From Pectinophora gossypiella (lineage: Eukaryota; Arthropoda; Insecta; Lepidoptera; Gelechiidae), in NCBI RefSeq assembly GCF_024362695.1, contig NC_065424.1:8310786-8374785 (forward strand): a stretch of DNA of 64,000 bases, read 5' to 3'. Position numbers and translations under genes: made by a program. Of this stretch, positions 1 through 9,608 are shown in pieces. The notes under the pieces were generated by a model. The model was given only the letters and a program-made list of their open reading frames with translations, searched no databases and was not told the DNA's origin. Within the stretch, counting starts at the first letter, position 1. Every line of letters starts with the position of its first letter.

Positions 1-191
1 CGCTGAGACAGTTAAATTGCCTGTCAACGGGTTACCCATCACTCCGCCATTGTCTTAATTTAGAAGAATCTTTCTTCCTATTCTTTCCTTCGGTCACATC
101 CATTATATCAACTGAGGCGACAGGGGCGTATTCAGGTGGTGGAGAGACGCTGATACCTTATAATCAACAAGAGAGAAAGAGATAGGATAAT

Positions 192-705
192 GGTGCTGAT
201 TCCTGTACACACCCGCATATAACCCGGGTGCTTTCAAGGTCAGAGTGAACAGGCACCTTTTGCGCGAGCTCGCTCCATCTTAGGCCTCGTCAATGCCTTC
301 GGGCAAGTCTGGAACTAAGAGCAAACCCATCAAAGGTAAAAACAAAACCGTCTAATTTTATTTTAAGTTATTATACCTGTCACTTTTTATCCGCTGAAAA
401 GGAAAAAGGATGGATAATGGGTTATTGACAAGCATAAAATTTATGGAACACGCGTCAATTTCAGGCAGGAAAATTCCTCCCAAATTTTTATATTGGCCAA
501 TAACCCGACAGAATTAAGTTGATAGCACACGTCGGACGGGTTGCATACAAGCGTGATGTCTATTTTGTTCGCCCGGGTTATTTATTCATTTTAAAATAAC
601 ATTATTTTGTCAATCAAAGTTTGAAAGGAAAGGTCCTTTCGGTGGATAACAAAATGACAGGTGTAACTTAAAATAAAATAAGGAAGTGTCCGCTGCAATC
701 AGCTA
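192..705. mobile_element. Harbinger-like MITE, degraded, with an insertion
   Basis: The left end (GGTGCTGATTCCTG at 192-205) and the body from about 347 match the MITE family seen complete at 15622, 18823 and 48847. The body includes the diagnostic CCAATAACCCGACAGAATT stretch and a closing arm that mirrors the first. Bases 206-346 do not belong to the family; they resemble the LINE-like fragment at 19856-19975, so this is a nested or replaced segment. The right end is mutated and no TSD is readable. No coding capacity. Confidence 0.6.
206..346 (+). repeat. LINE C-terminal/3' fragment (pair with 19856-19975)
   Basis: The segment translates to a GxFKxRVNRHLL-like stretch, typical of the extreme C-terminus of LINE reverse transcriptase ORFs. 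A second copy lies at 19856-19975. It sits inside a MITE. The family is not resolved. Confidence 0.4.
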
Positions 706-779
706 CTATTCCATTTCTCATCTGATTTTGTTTAAATTGAACCTTGAGCGAAGTGCAATTAGGATTCCATAGGTTCTTC

Positions 780-820
780 TCAGTGAGAAATAGGCGTGAG
801 TTTATATGTATGTATGGACT
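780..820 (+). repeat. LINE-2 3' tail, very short fragment
   Basis: Contains GAAATAGGCGTGAGTTTAT followed by TATG repeats. This is the same terminus as in the longer LINE-2 copies at 5816, 37575 and 50015, so it is an extreme 5' truncation. Confidence 0.6.
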
Positions 821-1055
821 TCAAAGGCATTTTATACTCAGGGGCTCACACCATTGCACCTGAATCCACCCCTGGACAGCTGCTCAAGTGCTAGCTACGC
901 CATCTGTCTTCGAGTCTTATATCTTAAGTCGACCAAGTAGAATGTTTCTGACGCGGCTATTTTACTTTCTGCTATTAACAAAGAGTTATTAATGTTTCTA
1001 GATGCTTTTCCGTGTGTTATTCTAGATGGATTGCAAGATTTATAGTCTGTGTAAC

Positions 1056-1321
1056 GGTCTGTGGTCCAGTGCTTGAACGTTGGGCTCACGATCCAGAAGC
1101 CCTGGATTCAAATGCCCGTGGGGACGTATCCTAAAAATCACCTGTTAGGACATAATATGCTCATCACCGATCCCATGATTCGTGAAGATGACACGTTAAG
1201 CCGTTGGTTACGTTTACTACTTACTGATATAAGTAAGTAGTCGTCACATGAGCCATATCAGGGGTCTATAGCGGCTCAGTCATAACCCTGACACCGGGGT
1301 TGATGAGGTCGGTAATGACAC
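1056..1321 (+). mobile_element. SINE-A copy, diverged
   Basis: tRNA-derived head with an A-box-like TGGTCCAGTGCTTGAACG and a degenerate B box (GGATTCAAATG), then the SINE-A core and the ACATGAGCCATATCAGGGG region. The 3' end stops at GAGGTCGGTAATGA, without the usual AGAAGAAG end. Many substitutions relative to 44332-44658 suggest an old copy. Confidence 0.8.
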
Positions 1322-1602
1322 TTTCTATATCTCTTGGCGCTTTATACAGCTCTGCAGTCTTTTAATGATACCCTCGCAACTATGCAATCCAAGACACCCT
1401 TTTCACCAACTCTATTAAATTAACAAACTTCAAAAACTGTCATCTTCTTGTAACTTTGTTAATTTTAGGTGTTAATAGTTGTTGGCAGTTGTGAATACAA
1501 GTTGGCTTGTAATTAATTGTCCGATTGGCCTCTGGAATGGAAGAGGCGAGGACTTGTAGAGCTGGTGGAGTGAGGTGGGGGCAGCCAAGCGGTGAGATTA
1601 TA

Positions 1603-1775
1603 ATCTTCTATCGAGTGGGTTATGAGGTGGATTACCAACCTCATCAACCCTGGTGTCAGGGTTATTATTGAGCCGCTTAAGACCCAAGACATGGCTCATG
1701 TAACGATTACTCACTTACATTAGAAAATAGTAACCGGGACCAACTGCTTAACGTGCCTTCCAACTTCCATAATAA
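1603..1775 (-). mobile_element. SINE-A 3' half, 5'-truncated
   Basis: On the minus strand this reads from the SINE-A core through GGTTGATGAGGTTGGTAATC to TCGATAGAAGAT. The tRNA-like head is missing, as expected for incomplete reverse transcription. The interval 1322-1602 holds nothing recognisable. Confidence 0.75.
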
Positions 1776-2211
1776 TATTGTAGACGCGGTATTAACTCTT
1801 GCATGCATTTTGTCAGGGATACAGAAAATAATGTCGGGAAAGTATATTCTAGAAACGGACGGATAACTGAATATATTATAATAATAACCCTTCTACATTA
1901 CATTGACTTAAAAAAAAAAGCAGATACTATTGTGAAAAACACTTTTTGCCTTTCCCGTGGTCTGGTAAAAAGAAGCTGAATGAAAATGAACGATTGCAGT
2001 GTGTAACAGATTTATTTAGCTGAGAGTTTGTGAATGCATAGCCAAGGCTCAAATGTCGACGCCCTCTCCTCTCAATGCCAGCGGGTTTTCATCAGCTCGT
2101 AGCGTGCCGGATGAGTCAGCACCGAGACACGGCGGTGGAACGCAAGACTGACATTCTTCGCACGGTTGCTGGCGCGCGGCCCGTGGGGCAAACCTTTGAA
2201 TCAGTTTGCAG
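1776..2211. other. Unassigned interval with a GC-rich patch
   Basis: AT-rich to about 2040, then a GC-rich stretch (2045-2205) that may be a remnant of coding sequence. Short frames here have no motif I recognise. Confidence 0.3.
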
Positions 2212-2222
2212 ATTTGTATTAC

Positions 2223-2563
2223 ATACAACATAAACAGCCTATATACGTCCCACTGCTGGGCACAAGCCTCCCCTCAATCAACCGGAGGGGGTATGGAGCA
2301 TACTCCACCACGCTGCTCCAATGCGGGTTGGTGGAGATGTTTTTACGACTAATAGCCGGGACCAACGGCTTAATGTGCCCTCCGAAGCACGGAATCATCT
2401 TACTTTCGGACAATCTGGTCCAACCAGTAATGTCCTAACCAAACTAGGGTCGACAAAGTCATTTTTGTTATATATCCCCACCGAGAATCGAACCCGGGTC
2501 TTCCGGATTGTGAACCCAGCGCTCAACCACTGGACCACGGAGGTCGTCATATTCCACGGAGGT
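2223..2563 (-). mobile_element. SINE-B, full length, TSD ATTTGTATTAC
   Basis: Flanked by an 11-bp direct repeat ATTTGTATTAC at 2212-2222 and 2564-2574, which defines a 341-bp insertion. In minus orientation it has a tRNA-like head (A box TGGTCCAGTGGTTGAGC, B-box-like GGTTCGATTC), the shared core, then the CTCCACCAACCCGCATTGG body and a tail ending GGCTGTTTATGTTG. The extreme 5' end carries a second partial CCTCCGTGG block, a small duplication of the head. Confidence 0.9.
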
Positions 2564-2591
2564 ATTTGTATTACTTTTTCTTAATTTTAGT

Positions 2592-2862
2592 TTTATTTTA
2601 ATTGTAGAAGTCCTAGGAAAAGGTTTACGATCTCTGAACTCGCATGCGTGTATCAAACGATTGATGAATGTGAAGAAGAGAGGTCAAATCAAATGTATAC
2701 ATACTTTATTGCACAGAACTAAATTTTAACAATCAGACAAAACACATGAATACAGTACAATTTGGGCAACCTTAGAGATGAGAGGTGTGTCAGGATCGAA
2801 GAAGGTGGAATTCCATAGTCGCTAAAGAAGTCTCGGAAATAGGCGTGAGTTTATGTATGTTT
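2592..2862 (+). mobile_element. LINE-2 3' end with nested LINE tail
   Basis: Degraded LINE-2 C-terminus (CGTGTATCAAACGATTGATG, then GTGTCAGGATCGAAG) ending GGCGTGAGTTTATGTATG. About 2686-2778 is foreign: a minus-strand poly(A)-signal-like tail (ACTTTATTGCAC), apparently bounded by GAGAGGT on both sides, so a small nested retro-insertion. Confidence 0.65.
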
Positions 2863-2870
2863 TTATTATA

Positions 2871-2990
2871 ACAGGAGTTAGTGTAAAACTTTAGGGGATG
2901 ATTCAGAGTTTATATCAAGTGGAATTTCCTGTCGTAAATTCACGAAAATTGTTGTGCTTTTTTAATTATATTTTGCTTTGAAAACTGCAT
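2871..2990 (+). repeat. Mariner-like MITE-1, left half
   Basis: Contains GTTAGTG, GGGATGATTCAGAG and ATATCAAGTGGAATTTCC, the left arm of the palindromic MITE-1 family (complete copies at 46187 and 56632). The right arm is absent. The interval to 3197 holds nothing recognisable. Confidence 0.6.
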
Positions 2991-3206
2991 AATAAATATT
3001 CTTAAAAACGTACTTTAGCGACTGTTCGCGTTGTTCGATATACACTGTGGCGCAGTAAAAACTAAAAATCTGAATTAAAAGAAAAACCCACCATCGTTTT
3101 TAGTACCTTCAAGATGTTCTAATTTTTTTCGTTACGCTATGACTAAAACCCATATATGGAAATCGTGAATTAATAATTTATTATCTATTATTATTTTAAT
3201 AATGTT

Positions 3207-3560
3207 GAGTGAGCCGTGATAGCCCAGTTGGTAGAACGCTTGTCTCTCACTTTGAGGTCGCAGATTCGAATCCAGCATAGGCCTAAACCAATGATTGTCG
3301 AATTTGTTTTCGAATTCATGTTTGGAACATAAATGATTTTCACGTGCTCATCGGTGAAGATATACCTACATCGTGAGGACCCATACATTCCCGAGAAATT
3401 CATTTTCGGATGTATGTGACCTAACCTGTCTAGTTTTCCCTCCGCGGGTTGGAAGGTCAGACAGGCAGTCGCGTTTGTATAAAACCGGACCTGTCAAATC
3501 TTCAGGTTAGGTAAGTGGATCCTGTGAAAAACGGGATAATGCTAGGGGGACGATTATTTC
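3207..3560 (+). mobile_element. SINE-C, full length, TSD AATAATGTT
   Basis: Flanked by a 9-bp repeat AATAATGTT (3198-3206 and 3561-3569), giving a 354-bp element. The tRNA-like head has an A box (TAGCCCAGTTGGTAGAACG) and a B box (GATTCGAATCC). The body includes GTGACCTAACCTGTCTAG and CCGGACCTGTCAAATCTTC. It ends CGGGATAATGCTAGGGG. Related fragments: 15128-15275, 36332-36368 and 55722-55970. Its core differs from SINE-A and SINE-B. Confidence 0.85.
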
Positions 3561-3611
3561 AATAATGTTCCTTGTTATCTATGGTCGTCGGAAAGTCGTT
3601 TTTTTATGTAA

Positions 3612-3954
3612 CATAACATAACATAAACAGCCTATATTCGTCCCACTGCTGGGCACAGGCCTCCCCTCAATCAACCGGAGGGGGTGTGGAGCATACTCCA
3701 CCACGCTGCTCCAATGCGGGTTGGTGGGGGTGTTTTTACGGCTAATAGCCGGGACCAACGGCTTAACGTGCCCTCCGAAGCACGGAATCATCTTACTTTT
3801 TCGGACAATCAGGTGATTCAAGCCTGAAAAGTCCTTACCAAACAAAGGACAGTCTCACAAAGTGATTTTGACAATGTCCCCATCGGGAATCGAACCCGGA
3901 CCTCCAGATCGTGAGCCTAACGCTCTAACCACTAGACCACGGAGGCTGCTAGTT
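3612..3954 (-). mobile_element. SINE-B, full length, 13-bp TSD
   Basis: TTTTTTTATGTAA repeats at 3599-3611 and 3955-3967 bound a 343-bp insertion. On the minus strand the head begins GCCTCCGTGGTCTAGTGG, with B box GGTTCGATTCCC, and the tail ends GGCTGTTTATGTTATGTTATG. It is close in sequence to the copy at 20276-20620, so fairly young. Confidence 0.92.
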
Positions 3955-4292
3955 TTTTTTTATGTAATTAATTCTATTTCAGCAGTGGGATCAGACAGGC
4001 TAATAATAATAATTATTATATTTTTGCTTTGAATGGCGTTGGCGTGACAAAGTCACTCAATATGTTAGAACACTGATTTTACTTACTCAAGCAAGTATTT
4101 CATTATTGCCTGGACCTCAGAAAGTAGACGATGCTTACCTGTGAACAAAAAAAAATACAGCTAAAAGGTATTCATATAAATGTTAAGATTATTAGTTTTT
4201 GTTGCTTGTGATGTTTTTGAAGTGTGTGTATTAAGTAAGGTAATATCACCGACTTAGGATAGTCCCCGGTAAGGGTGATGTTTAAATAAATA

Positions 4293-4585
4293 AATGACGG
4301 CCTCAGTGGTCTAGTGGTTGAGCGTTGGACTCGCGATCCGGAAGCTCCAGGTTCGAATCCCGGTGAAGGCATATCACAAAAATCACTTTTCATCCCTAGT
4401 TTGGTTAGGACATAACAGGCTGATCACCTGATTGTCTGAAAGTAAGACGATCCGTGCTTCGGAAGGCACGTTAAGCCGTTGGTCTCGGTTACTATTTACA
4501 GGAGTGATCGTTACATAAGCCATGTCAGGGGTCTTTTTGCGGCTCAATAATAACCCTGACATTAGTGTCATGGTTAATAAATAAA
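4293..4585 (+). mobile_element. SINE-A copy
   Basis: tRNA-like head (GGTCTAGTGGTTGAGC; GGTTCGAATCCCGG), core CGTGCTTCGGAAGGCACG and GCGGCTCAATAATAACCCTG. The last part is shortened and the AGAAGAAG end is missing. A small deletion also occurs in the TACTTACTGATG region. The interval 3968-4292 before it holds nothing recognisable. Confidence 0.82.
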
Positions 4586-4672
4586 AAAAATGTCGTCAGG
4601 GTAGTAGACTTACGTTTGTAGATATAGAAAATAAACATAGAGATATAGAAAGTGTAGCATTTTTCGTCCCAG

Positions 4673-4818
4673 TACAGTCATGAGCAATATAATGTACCCA
4701 CTTTAGGACTCTGTCGCACTAACATATTTGACATTTAGTAAGACTTACAGTTCAATTTGTCAAAAAAGTTAATGTGAAATGGTACCAAAGTGTATACATA
4801 TTAATGCTCGTGACCGTA
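4673..4818. mobile_element. MITE-2, short TIR element with TA ends
   Basis: Begins TACAGTCATGAGCAAT and ends with the imperfect inverse ATTAATGCTCGTGACCGTA, about 146 bp. The second copy at 24293-24467 has the same ends. TA at each terminus suggests a Tc1/mariner-type origin (inference). No ORF. Confidence 0.65.
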
Positions 4819-5050
4819 TATAGCGGCATATACATTGCGAACGTTAGAGATTGAACATTGAAACTGCCCTCTCCGTGCCAAGTGTCGAGGTCAATGCACT
4901 GTGACATACAGCAGATCATACATACATACACAACACGTTGTGTGTAGAATAATGCACCGACTGGCGAATAGACGTTTATTAATGAACGTGACTGATAAAA
5001 CTGATAAAAAATAAAAACAACCAATGTCCGTAGTCATACAGCGTTGAGTC

Positions 5051-5790
5051 GCATCAAATTCAATTCAAATTCAAAAATATTCAGTAGGTAACATATTTAC
5101 ACTTTGAATCGTCAATTTTTACATAACGAACGTCTCATCCGCCTAAAACTACTGCAGCTTCTCACAACTGTATAGCCGGGGAAAAGAAGCTACAAGCAAA
5201 CCTCGGCCCAAGGCCAGCCCTACACGTTCTTTTTTAAAAAAAAAATGAAATATTGTTATACAATTGACTAATTTAGCTGCCTAATATCAATTCTCAGACA
5301 GTTAATCCCATGCATTCATATCTTCTAAATAATCACTAACTTTGTAATAACTTTTTTTGTAAAGTTTTTATTTACCTACTGTCTTAAAACAGTTCTTCTC
5401 TTCTATCGTGTGGGTTGTGAGATGAATTACCAATCTCATCAACCCTGGTGTCAGGGTTACTATTGAGCCGCCAAAGGCCCCTGACATGACTCATATAACG
5501 ACTACGTACTTACATCAGTAAGTAGTAACCGGGACCAACGGCTTAACGTGCCTTCCGAAGTACGGATCGTCTTACTTTCGGACAATCAGGTGATCAGCCT
5601 GTAATGTCCTAACCAAACTAGGGACCACAAAGTAATTTTTGTGATAATATGTCCCCACCGGGAATCGAACCCGGGACCTCCGGATCGTGAGCCCAACGCT
5701 CAACCACTGGACCACGGAGGTCGTTTAAAACAGTTGAAAGGCAAAAATGTAATCTTACATTGACGTCGCTTAAATTGGATAAATGTGTAA
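5051..5790 (-). mobile_element. LINE-4 3' end, split by a SINE-A
   Basis: On the minus strand, remnants of the reverse transcriptase C-terminus are followed by a 3' UTR with CCCCGGCTATACAG and an end built on AATTTGAATTTGAAT. The same family lies in plus orientation at 8300-8795 and its 3' end at 32672-32862. A SINE-A occupies 5395-5724; the LINE sequence resumes after it with the matching TTGAAAGGCAAA segment. Confidence 0.72.
5395..5724 (-). mobile_element. SINE-A, full length, TSD TTAAAACAGTT
   Basis: 11-bp repeats TTAAAACAGTT at 5384-5394 and 5725-5735 bound a 330-bp element inserted in LINE-4. The minus strand reads tRNA-like head (TGGTCCAGTGGTTGAGC, GGTTCGATTCCCGG), core, CATGTCAGGGGCCTTTGGCG, then the end CACGATAGAAGAG. 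It is a good reference copy for the family. Confidence 0.92.
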
Positions 5791-5815
5791 AATTTCATGT
5801 TAAAAAGAACTAAAA

Positions 5816-6045
5816 AATAGCTTGGTGGTAGGGCTGGCAGAGGAAGACCTAGAAGGACGTTGACCAAATTGGAGATATCCTTAGAAAAGGCTCGGTACGA
5901 TCTACTCTGCACCGACGTGCGTGTATGAAACGATTGATGAATGTGGAGGACGCAAGAGAAGTGTGTCAGGATCGAAGCAAATGGAATTCCATAGTTTTTG
6001 CTTACCCCGGTGGGAAATAGGCGTGAGTTTATGTATGTATGTAAA
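5816..6045 (+). mobile_element. LINE-2 3' end (reverse transcriptase C-terminus)
   Basis: Encodes, with frame damage, GRAGRGRPRRT... CMKRLMNVEDAREVCQD... YPGGK, the C-terminus of an RTE/CR1-like LINE ORF2. It is followed within a few bases by the 3' end GGCGTGAGTTTATG and TATG repeats. The copy is 5'-truncated. Confidence 0.78.
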
Positions 6046-6210
6046 AAATAGCTTATTCTCGAGATGGTCTTTTGGCGTTTACGTAATTTAACCTCTCCAG
6101 TTTCGATGTAGCTGTTCTAGTGTTCCGTTGTCGAAGACAGTCGTTTCGGTATCTCTCTCTGAAATCGAAGGCGACGGAATGGAAGGCGTCTATCTACATG
6201 CCAATTTTCA

Positions 6211-6385
6211 GTTCTCAAAGAGAAAATTTAAATTTGTTTTTTTCTGAGTCGTACCGGACTTGAACTTGTCGAGACGGGACAAGCGTGTTAACCACACACC
6301 ACCGGGTCCTCTAAGACAGGAGCTGCGTGTTCAAGTCCCGTCCGAGACAAAAAAAAATCGATTTAAATTTTCTCTTTGTGAGTTT
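6211..6385. repeat. Palindrome with tRNA-like B boxes in both arms
   Basis: Arms 6211-6265 and 6328-6385 are inverted copies (GTTCAAGTCC..., an A-run, AAATTTAAATTTTCTC) around a loop of about 62 bp. The minus-strand half has an A-box-like TGGTTAACACGC and a B box GTTCAAGTCCG. It looks like an inverted dimer of a tRNA-derived SINE head. No TSD was read. Confidence 0.5.
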
Positions 6386-6450
6386 TCTCTTTGTAAGCAC
6401 AAGTTAGCTATGAAAACAAAATTCTTTATTAAAAAAAATCTTGCCACTGA

Positions 6451-6517
6451 AACCACTACCATCACCACCACCTAACCACCACCACCACCAACCACCCACT
6501 AACCACTTTAACCACTT
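6451..6517. repeat. (ACC)n microsatellite, imperfect
   Basis: Interrupted ACC/CCA trinucleotide run. Confidence 0.85.
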
Positions 6518-6528
6518 AAATCTATTTC

Positions 6529-6576
6529 ATCATCATCATCACCAGCCCATTAACGTCCCCACTGCTGGGGCACGGG
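6529..6576 (-). repeat. tRNA/5S-type SINE tail fragment
   Basis: ATCATC repeats followed by CAGCCCATTAACGTCCCC and CTGCTGGGGCACGGG match the 3' tail of the complete element at 35991-36288 (minus strand). Only the last ~45 bp is present. 6577-6949 holds nothing recognisable. Confidence 0.65.
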
Positions 6577-6949
6577 TTGAAAAAAAATATATATCTATTT
6601 AATCTTTTTTTTTCTTTTTTTAATCTTTGTAAGTTTTGCTAAAGCCATAATGAATAGGGTCCAGTAGCCAGTCAGTTTATTGAGATCATAACATTAACAG
6701 GCCGTGTAATAAAATGGCGTAACTTCGCTATATTTGGACAGTAACATTATGTGGAGTGGGTGATAAAACACTATCCAAAATGGATCAGTCGTTTTTTGAT
6801 ACAGAGTCATGATGGTGCCTGTAATCCGGGTTTTTGTCGCTTTCATAATGTGCAAAATTTCATGCTTCTATACGTCGATCAGTTAGCCAGTCAGTCTTTT
6901 TTCTAGGATTCTGAACCTCAAAAGGAAATATGGATCCCTCATAGGATCT

Positions 6950-7215
6950 ATACCAATTTGGGTAATACCTGTTTGCCGCGAGGGTGGGCGCCTCTTACTT
7001 CAGTAGGCCGGAGTGAGATGGTGGCCGAGTTCGGATAGGGACACAGACCTACGGGGTATAACGTAGAACCCTTGCCCAGGGATACGGGTGAAGACCTCAA
7101 CGGTTGTAGAGATGGGGAAGTAGCCATCGGTACTGCCGTACCGCTACGCGGCTGCATTGCCATGCAGGACGGAAGAGGCGAGTCACAGGGACTGTAACCT
7201 GGAACCTGGAACTCG
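6950..7215 (-). repeat. Dispersed repeat R, unknown class
   Basis: Shares GGTCTTCACCCGTATCCCTG and CCTACTGAAGTAAGAGGCGC with an inverted copy at 17070-17225. Both translate to PNSATIS...PTEVRGAHPR. Its outer end (GTCACAGGGACTGTAACCTG) also occurs at 53217. Possibly an untranslated part of a LINE; not identified. Confidence 0.5.
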
Positions 7216-7423
7216 GTGCGCGAGTCGCAGTCGCACTTAATCAGCATACATAGATGAGTGTGTAATAAATTATTGTATGTTCGATCAAGGAGGTTTATCC
7301 ATTGTACTCGTTCTGTTGAGTAAAAACATGATGTTGAGACACGGGGGGTGTTCAATAAAAAGTGAGAATGAGATATGTATTCCTTAGAAAAGAACATCTT
7401 AGAGGCCCGGAATTTGATACGTG

Positions 7424-7504
7424 ATGAATAGAATAGAATAGAATGGAATGGAATGGAATGGAATGGAATGGAATGGAATAGAATAGAATAGAATAGAATA
7501 GAAA
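7424..7504. repeat. (GAATA/GAATG)n pentanucleotide array
   Basis: About 16 units, with a block of GAATG flanked by GAATA. The minus-strand frame across it is a repeat artefact. 7505-8142 contains only unsupported short frames. Confidence 0.95.
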
Positions 7505-8142
7505 TTGTTTATTATAAAGGACGCCACACACAAAGACAAGACAGTAACATGACGCGGTGATCACTGCCGTATGAAAATTTTTAAGGGATCAGAATGAAGA
7601 GTTTTTTTAGGAAAGGAATTTTATGTTTAGAAAATAGATATACCAAGTGTATAAACCTAAAAGGTGACTGTATTGAAAAATTAAATAACAGTAATAAACG
7701 GTTGTGTCATACTCATTCTCACGTTTTATTGACAACCCTCGTAACATCATATTTCAAGTCAATAAATCTGAAAATTTAGTAATTTAGCAATAAATAAGAA
7801 AACGAGTCACTTTAAAACAATAAATACAGCCAGATCCGGTTTTAAGTGACAACCTCCAACACCAGTCATTTATAAACGTCACTGGAGAGGGGTTTGCGAC
7901 AAATTGGGTCTCAGATAATTGGGCACGCCCCGGATGGGAAAATTCATCGGAAAATTACTAGGAAATGAAATCGAATGGAGATAAAATGATTTACGAAGTG
8001 ATGGGGAATGCAACCGCCCGATGGGATTAATGTGCCATTTGGGCGATGTGACGACTGTTTTTTTAAACTTTTTTATCTATAATCGTGGATAAGTTAAATA
8101 CCCCCTAATCTTGAGATAGATGTACCCAATTTGGATACAGTC

Positions 8143-8907
8143 GGGAGCTTATTTCATGTTATGTTGTAATCTGAAATCGTTTTCGGTACTAAATTTTACA
8201 GTGGGCAATAACTCGACGGAATTAAGTTGACAGCTCACGTTAACGGGTTGCATATCAGCTATTTCATTTGCTTTAGTCATTCATTAGCGATCGGCATATT
8301 GTTAATACCCGGAATAAAAATAAACTTGCTTTACAAGTCAGTCGATTACATACTATAATCACTAAATCTTTTAAGGGGCATTGTATACGTTTTTACAATA
8401 AGATTCCCATTGACATTCAGAATTTGCCTTTCAACAGTTTCAACTGTTTTAAGACAGTAGTTAAACAAAAACTTTACAAAAAAGGTTATTATAAAGTTAG
8501 TGATTATTTAGAAGATATGAATGCATGGGATTAACTGTCTGAGAACTGATATTAGGCAGCTAAATTACTCAATTGTATAAAAAAAATATGTTTACTTATT
8601 TTATTTTTTTAAAGAACGTCTAGGGCCCTGTGCCGAGGTTTTTCTTGCAACTTCTTTTCCCCGGCTATACAGGTTGTGAGAAGCTGCAGTAGTTTTAGGC
8701 GGATGAGATGTTCGTTATGTGAAAATTGACGATTCAAAGTGTAACTATGTTACCTACTGAATAAAGATATTTTTGAATTTGAATTTGAATTCATTTTTAA
8801 ATTAACAGCTGCCAATCATCCGTCCCTTTCCTGTTCGGCGCATATGAAAATGACAGACAATTTAAAATAAAATTGGGTGGTGTCTGCAGGAATCACAGTT
8901 AACCATC
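8143..8907. mobile_element. Harbinger-like MITE interrupted by LINE-4
   Basis: Left piece 8192-8262 (CAATAACTCGACGGAATTAAG) and right piece 8803-8907 (CATCCGTCCCTTTCCTGTTC, GGTGTCTGCAGGAATCA) are parts of the family complete at 15622-15987, separated by LINE-4 sequence. The outer left end is lost. Confidence 0.6.
8300..8795 (+). mobile_element. LINE-4, 5'-truncated: C-terminus and 3' UTR
   Basis: A frame near 8441-8536 reads ...FKTVVKQKLYKKGYYKVSDYLEDMNAWD then stop, the extreme C-terminus of a CR1/Jockey-like reverse transcriptase ORF. The 3' UTR follows (GTGCCGAGGTTTTTCTTG, CCCCGGCTATACAGG), ending TTTTTGAATTTGAATTTG. Inserted in a MITE. Homologous to LINE-5 in the C-terminal peptide. Confidence 0.75.
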
Positions 8908-9384
8908 ACACATTATTTTGTAACTGTCAATATAAATGTTGCCATAATTATTATTTAATATAAAAAATATATGAAAATAATCTTAAAATAATACAATTTA
9001 TTATATTCACAGATACAAAAATAATATGATCGCAGGGCAATATCGCTGATAGTATTACATTATATAACTTGTTACCGAACACAGAAAATAGCGTGCTACA
9101 ATGGCGCGGCAAAATTGTGGTAATGGTCTAGTCATAATGTTCTGAGAATACGCAGTGTTGTTGTAAACTAGCAATGTGGCTGCGAGATGGATGGTAAACA
9201 TTCTAGCACATTCGACTAGGTAGGGAAATAATCTCCTCTGGCAAGCACCGTATTTAGGAAAACAAATTCTAATTTCCATGTTCATTAATTATCTCAGATT
9301 TATCATGTATCAGAATTTGAATTCAGAACTAGATACATTATTGTTGCTGTTTTGATTCACGCTAGTTAGAATAAATCAATTTTA

Positions 9385-9608
9385 TCTGCTTTTAAGAATC
9401 AGAATCATTTATTCAACGTAATTATCATGGATAAACTTGTTAAAGGTCAAATTAACATTTTTTAATCTACGTCATTTCTCAAGGTGTTATGGCTGAGGAG
9501 ATATGACAAGAAACTGCAAAAGCAACACATCTTTTAAATCAATGTAGGTATACATTACAAGTTATTTAATAACTAGAGGAACACATTTAATACCTAATTA
9601 TAATAATA
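9385..9608 (-). mobile_element. LINE-5 3' end
   Basis: Minus strand: AGAGGAACACATTTAATA-type segment reversed, the GTTATGGCTGAGGAG region and an end at TTGAATAAATGATTCTGATT. Better copies in plus orientation are at 27699-28045 and 43262-43500. 8908-9384 holds nothing recognisable. Confidence 0.65.

Noticed and set aside
2166..2438. 90-aa plus frame reading into SINE-B
   Set aside because: Most of it is SINE-B sequence in antisense; similar frames recur in every SINE-B copy.
7424..7504. Telomere-type repeat
   Set aside because: The unit is GAATA/GAATG, not the insect TTAGG telomeric repeat.
6948..7564. 149-aa and 70-aa minus frames
   Set aside because: The first covers dispersed repeat R and the second is the translated GAATA/GAATG array (SILFYSI-type repeats). 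No gene support.
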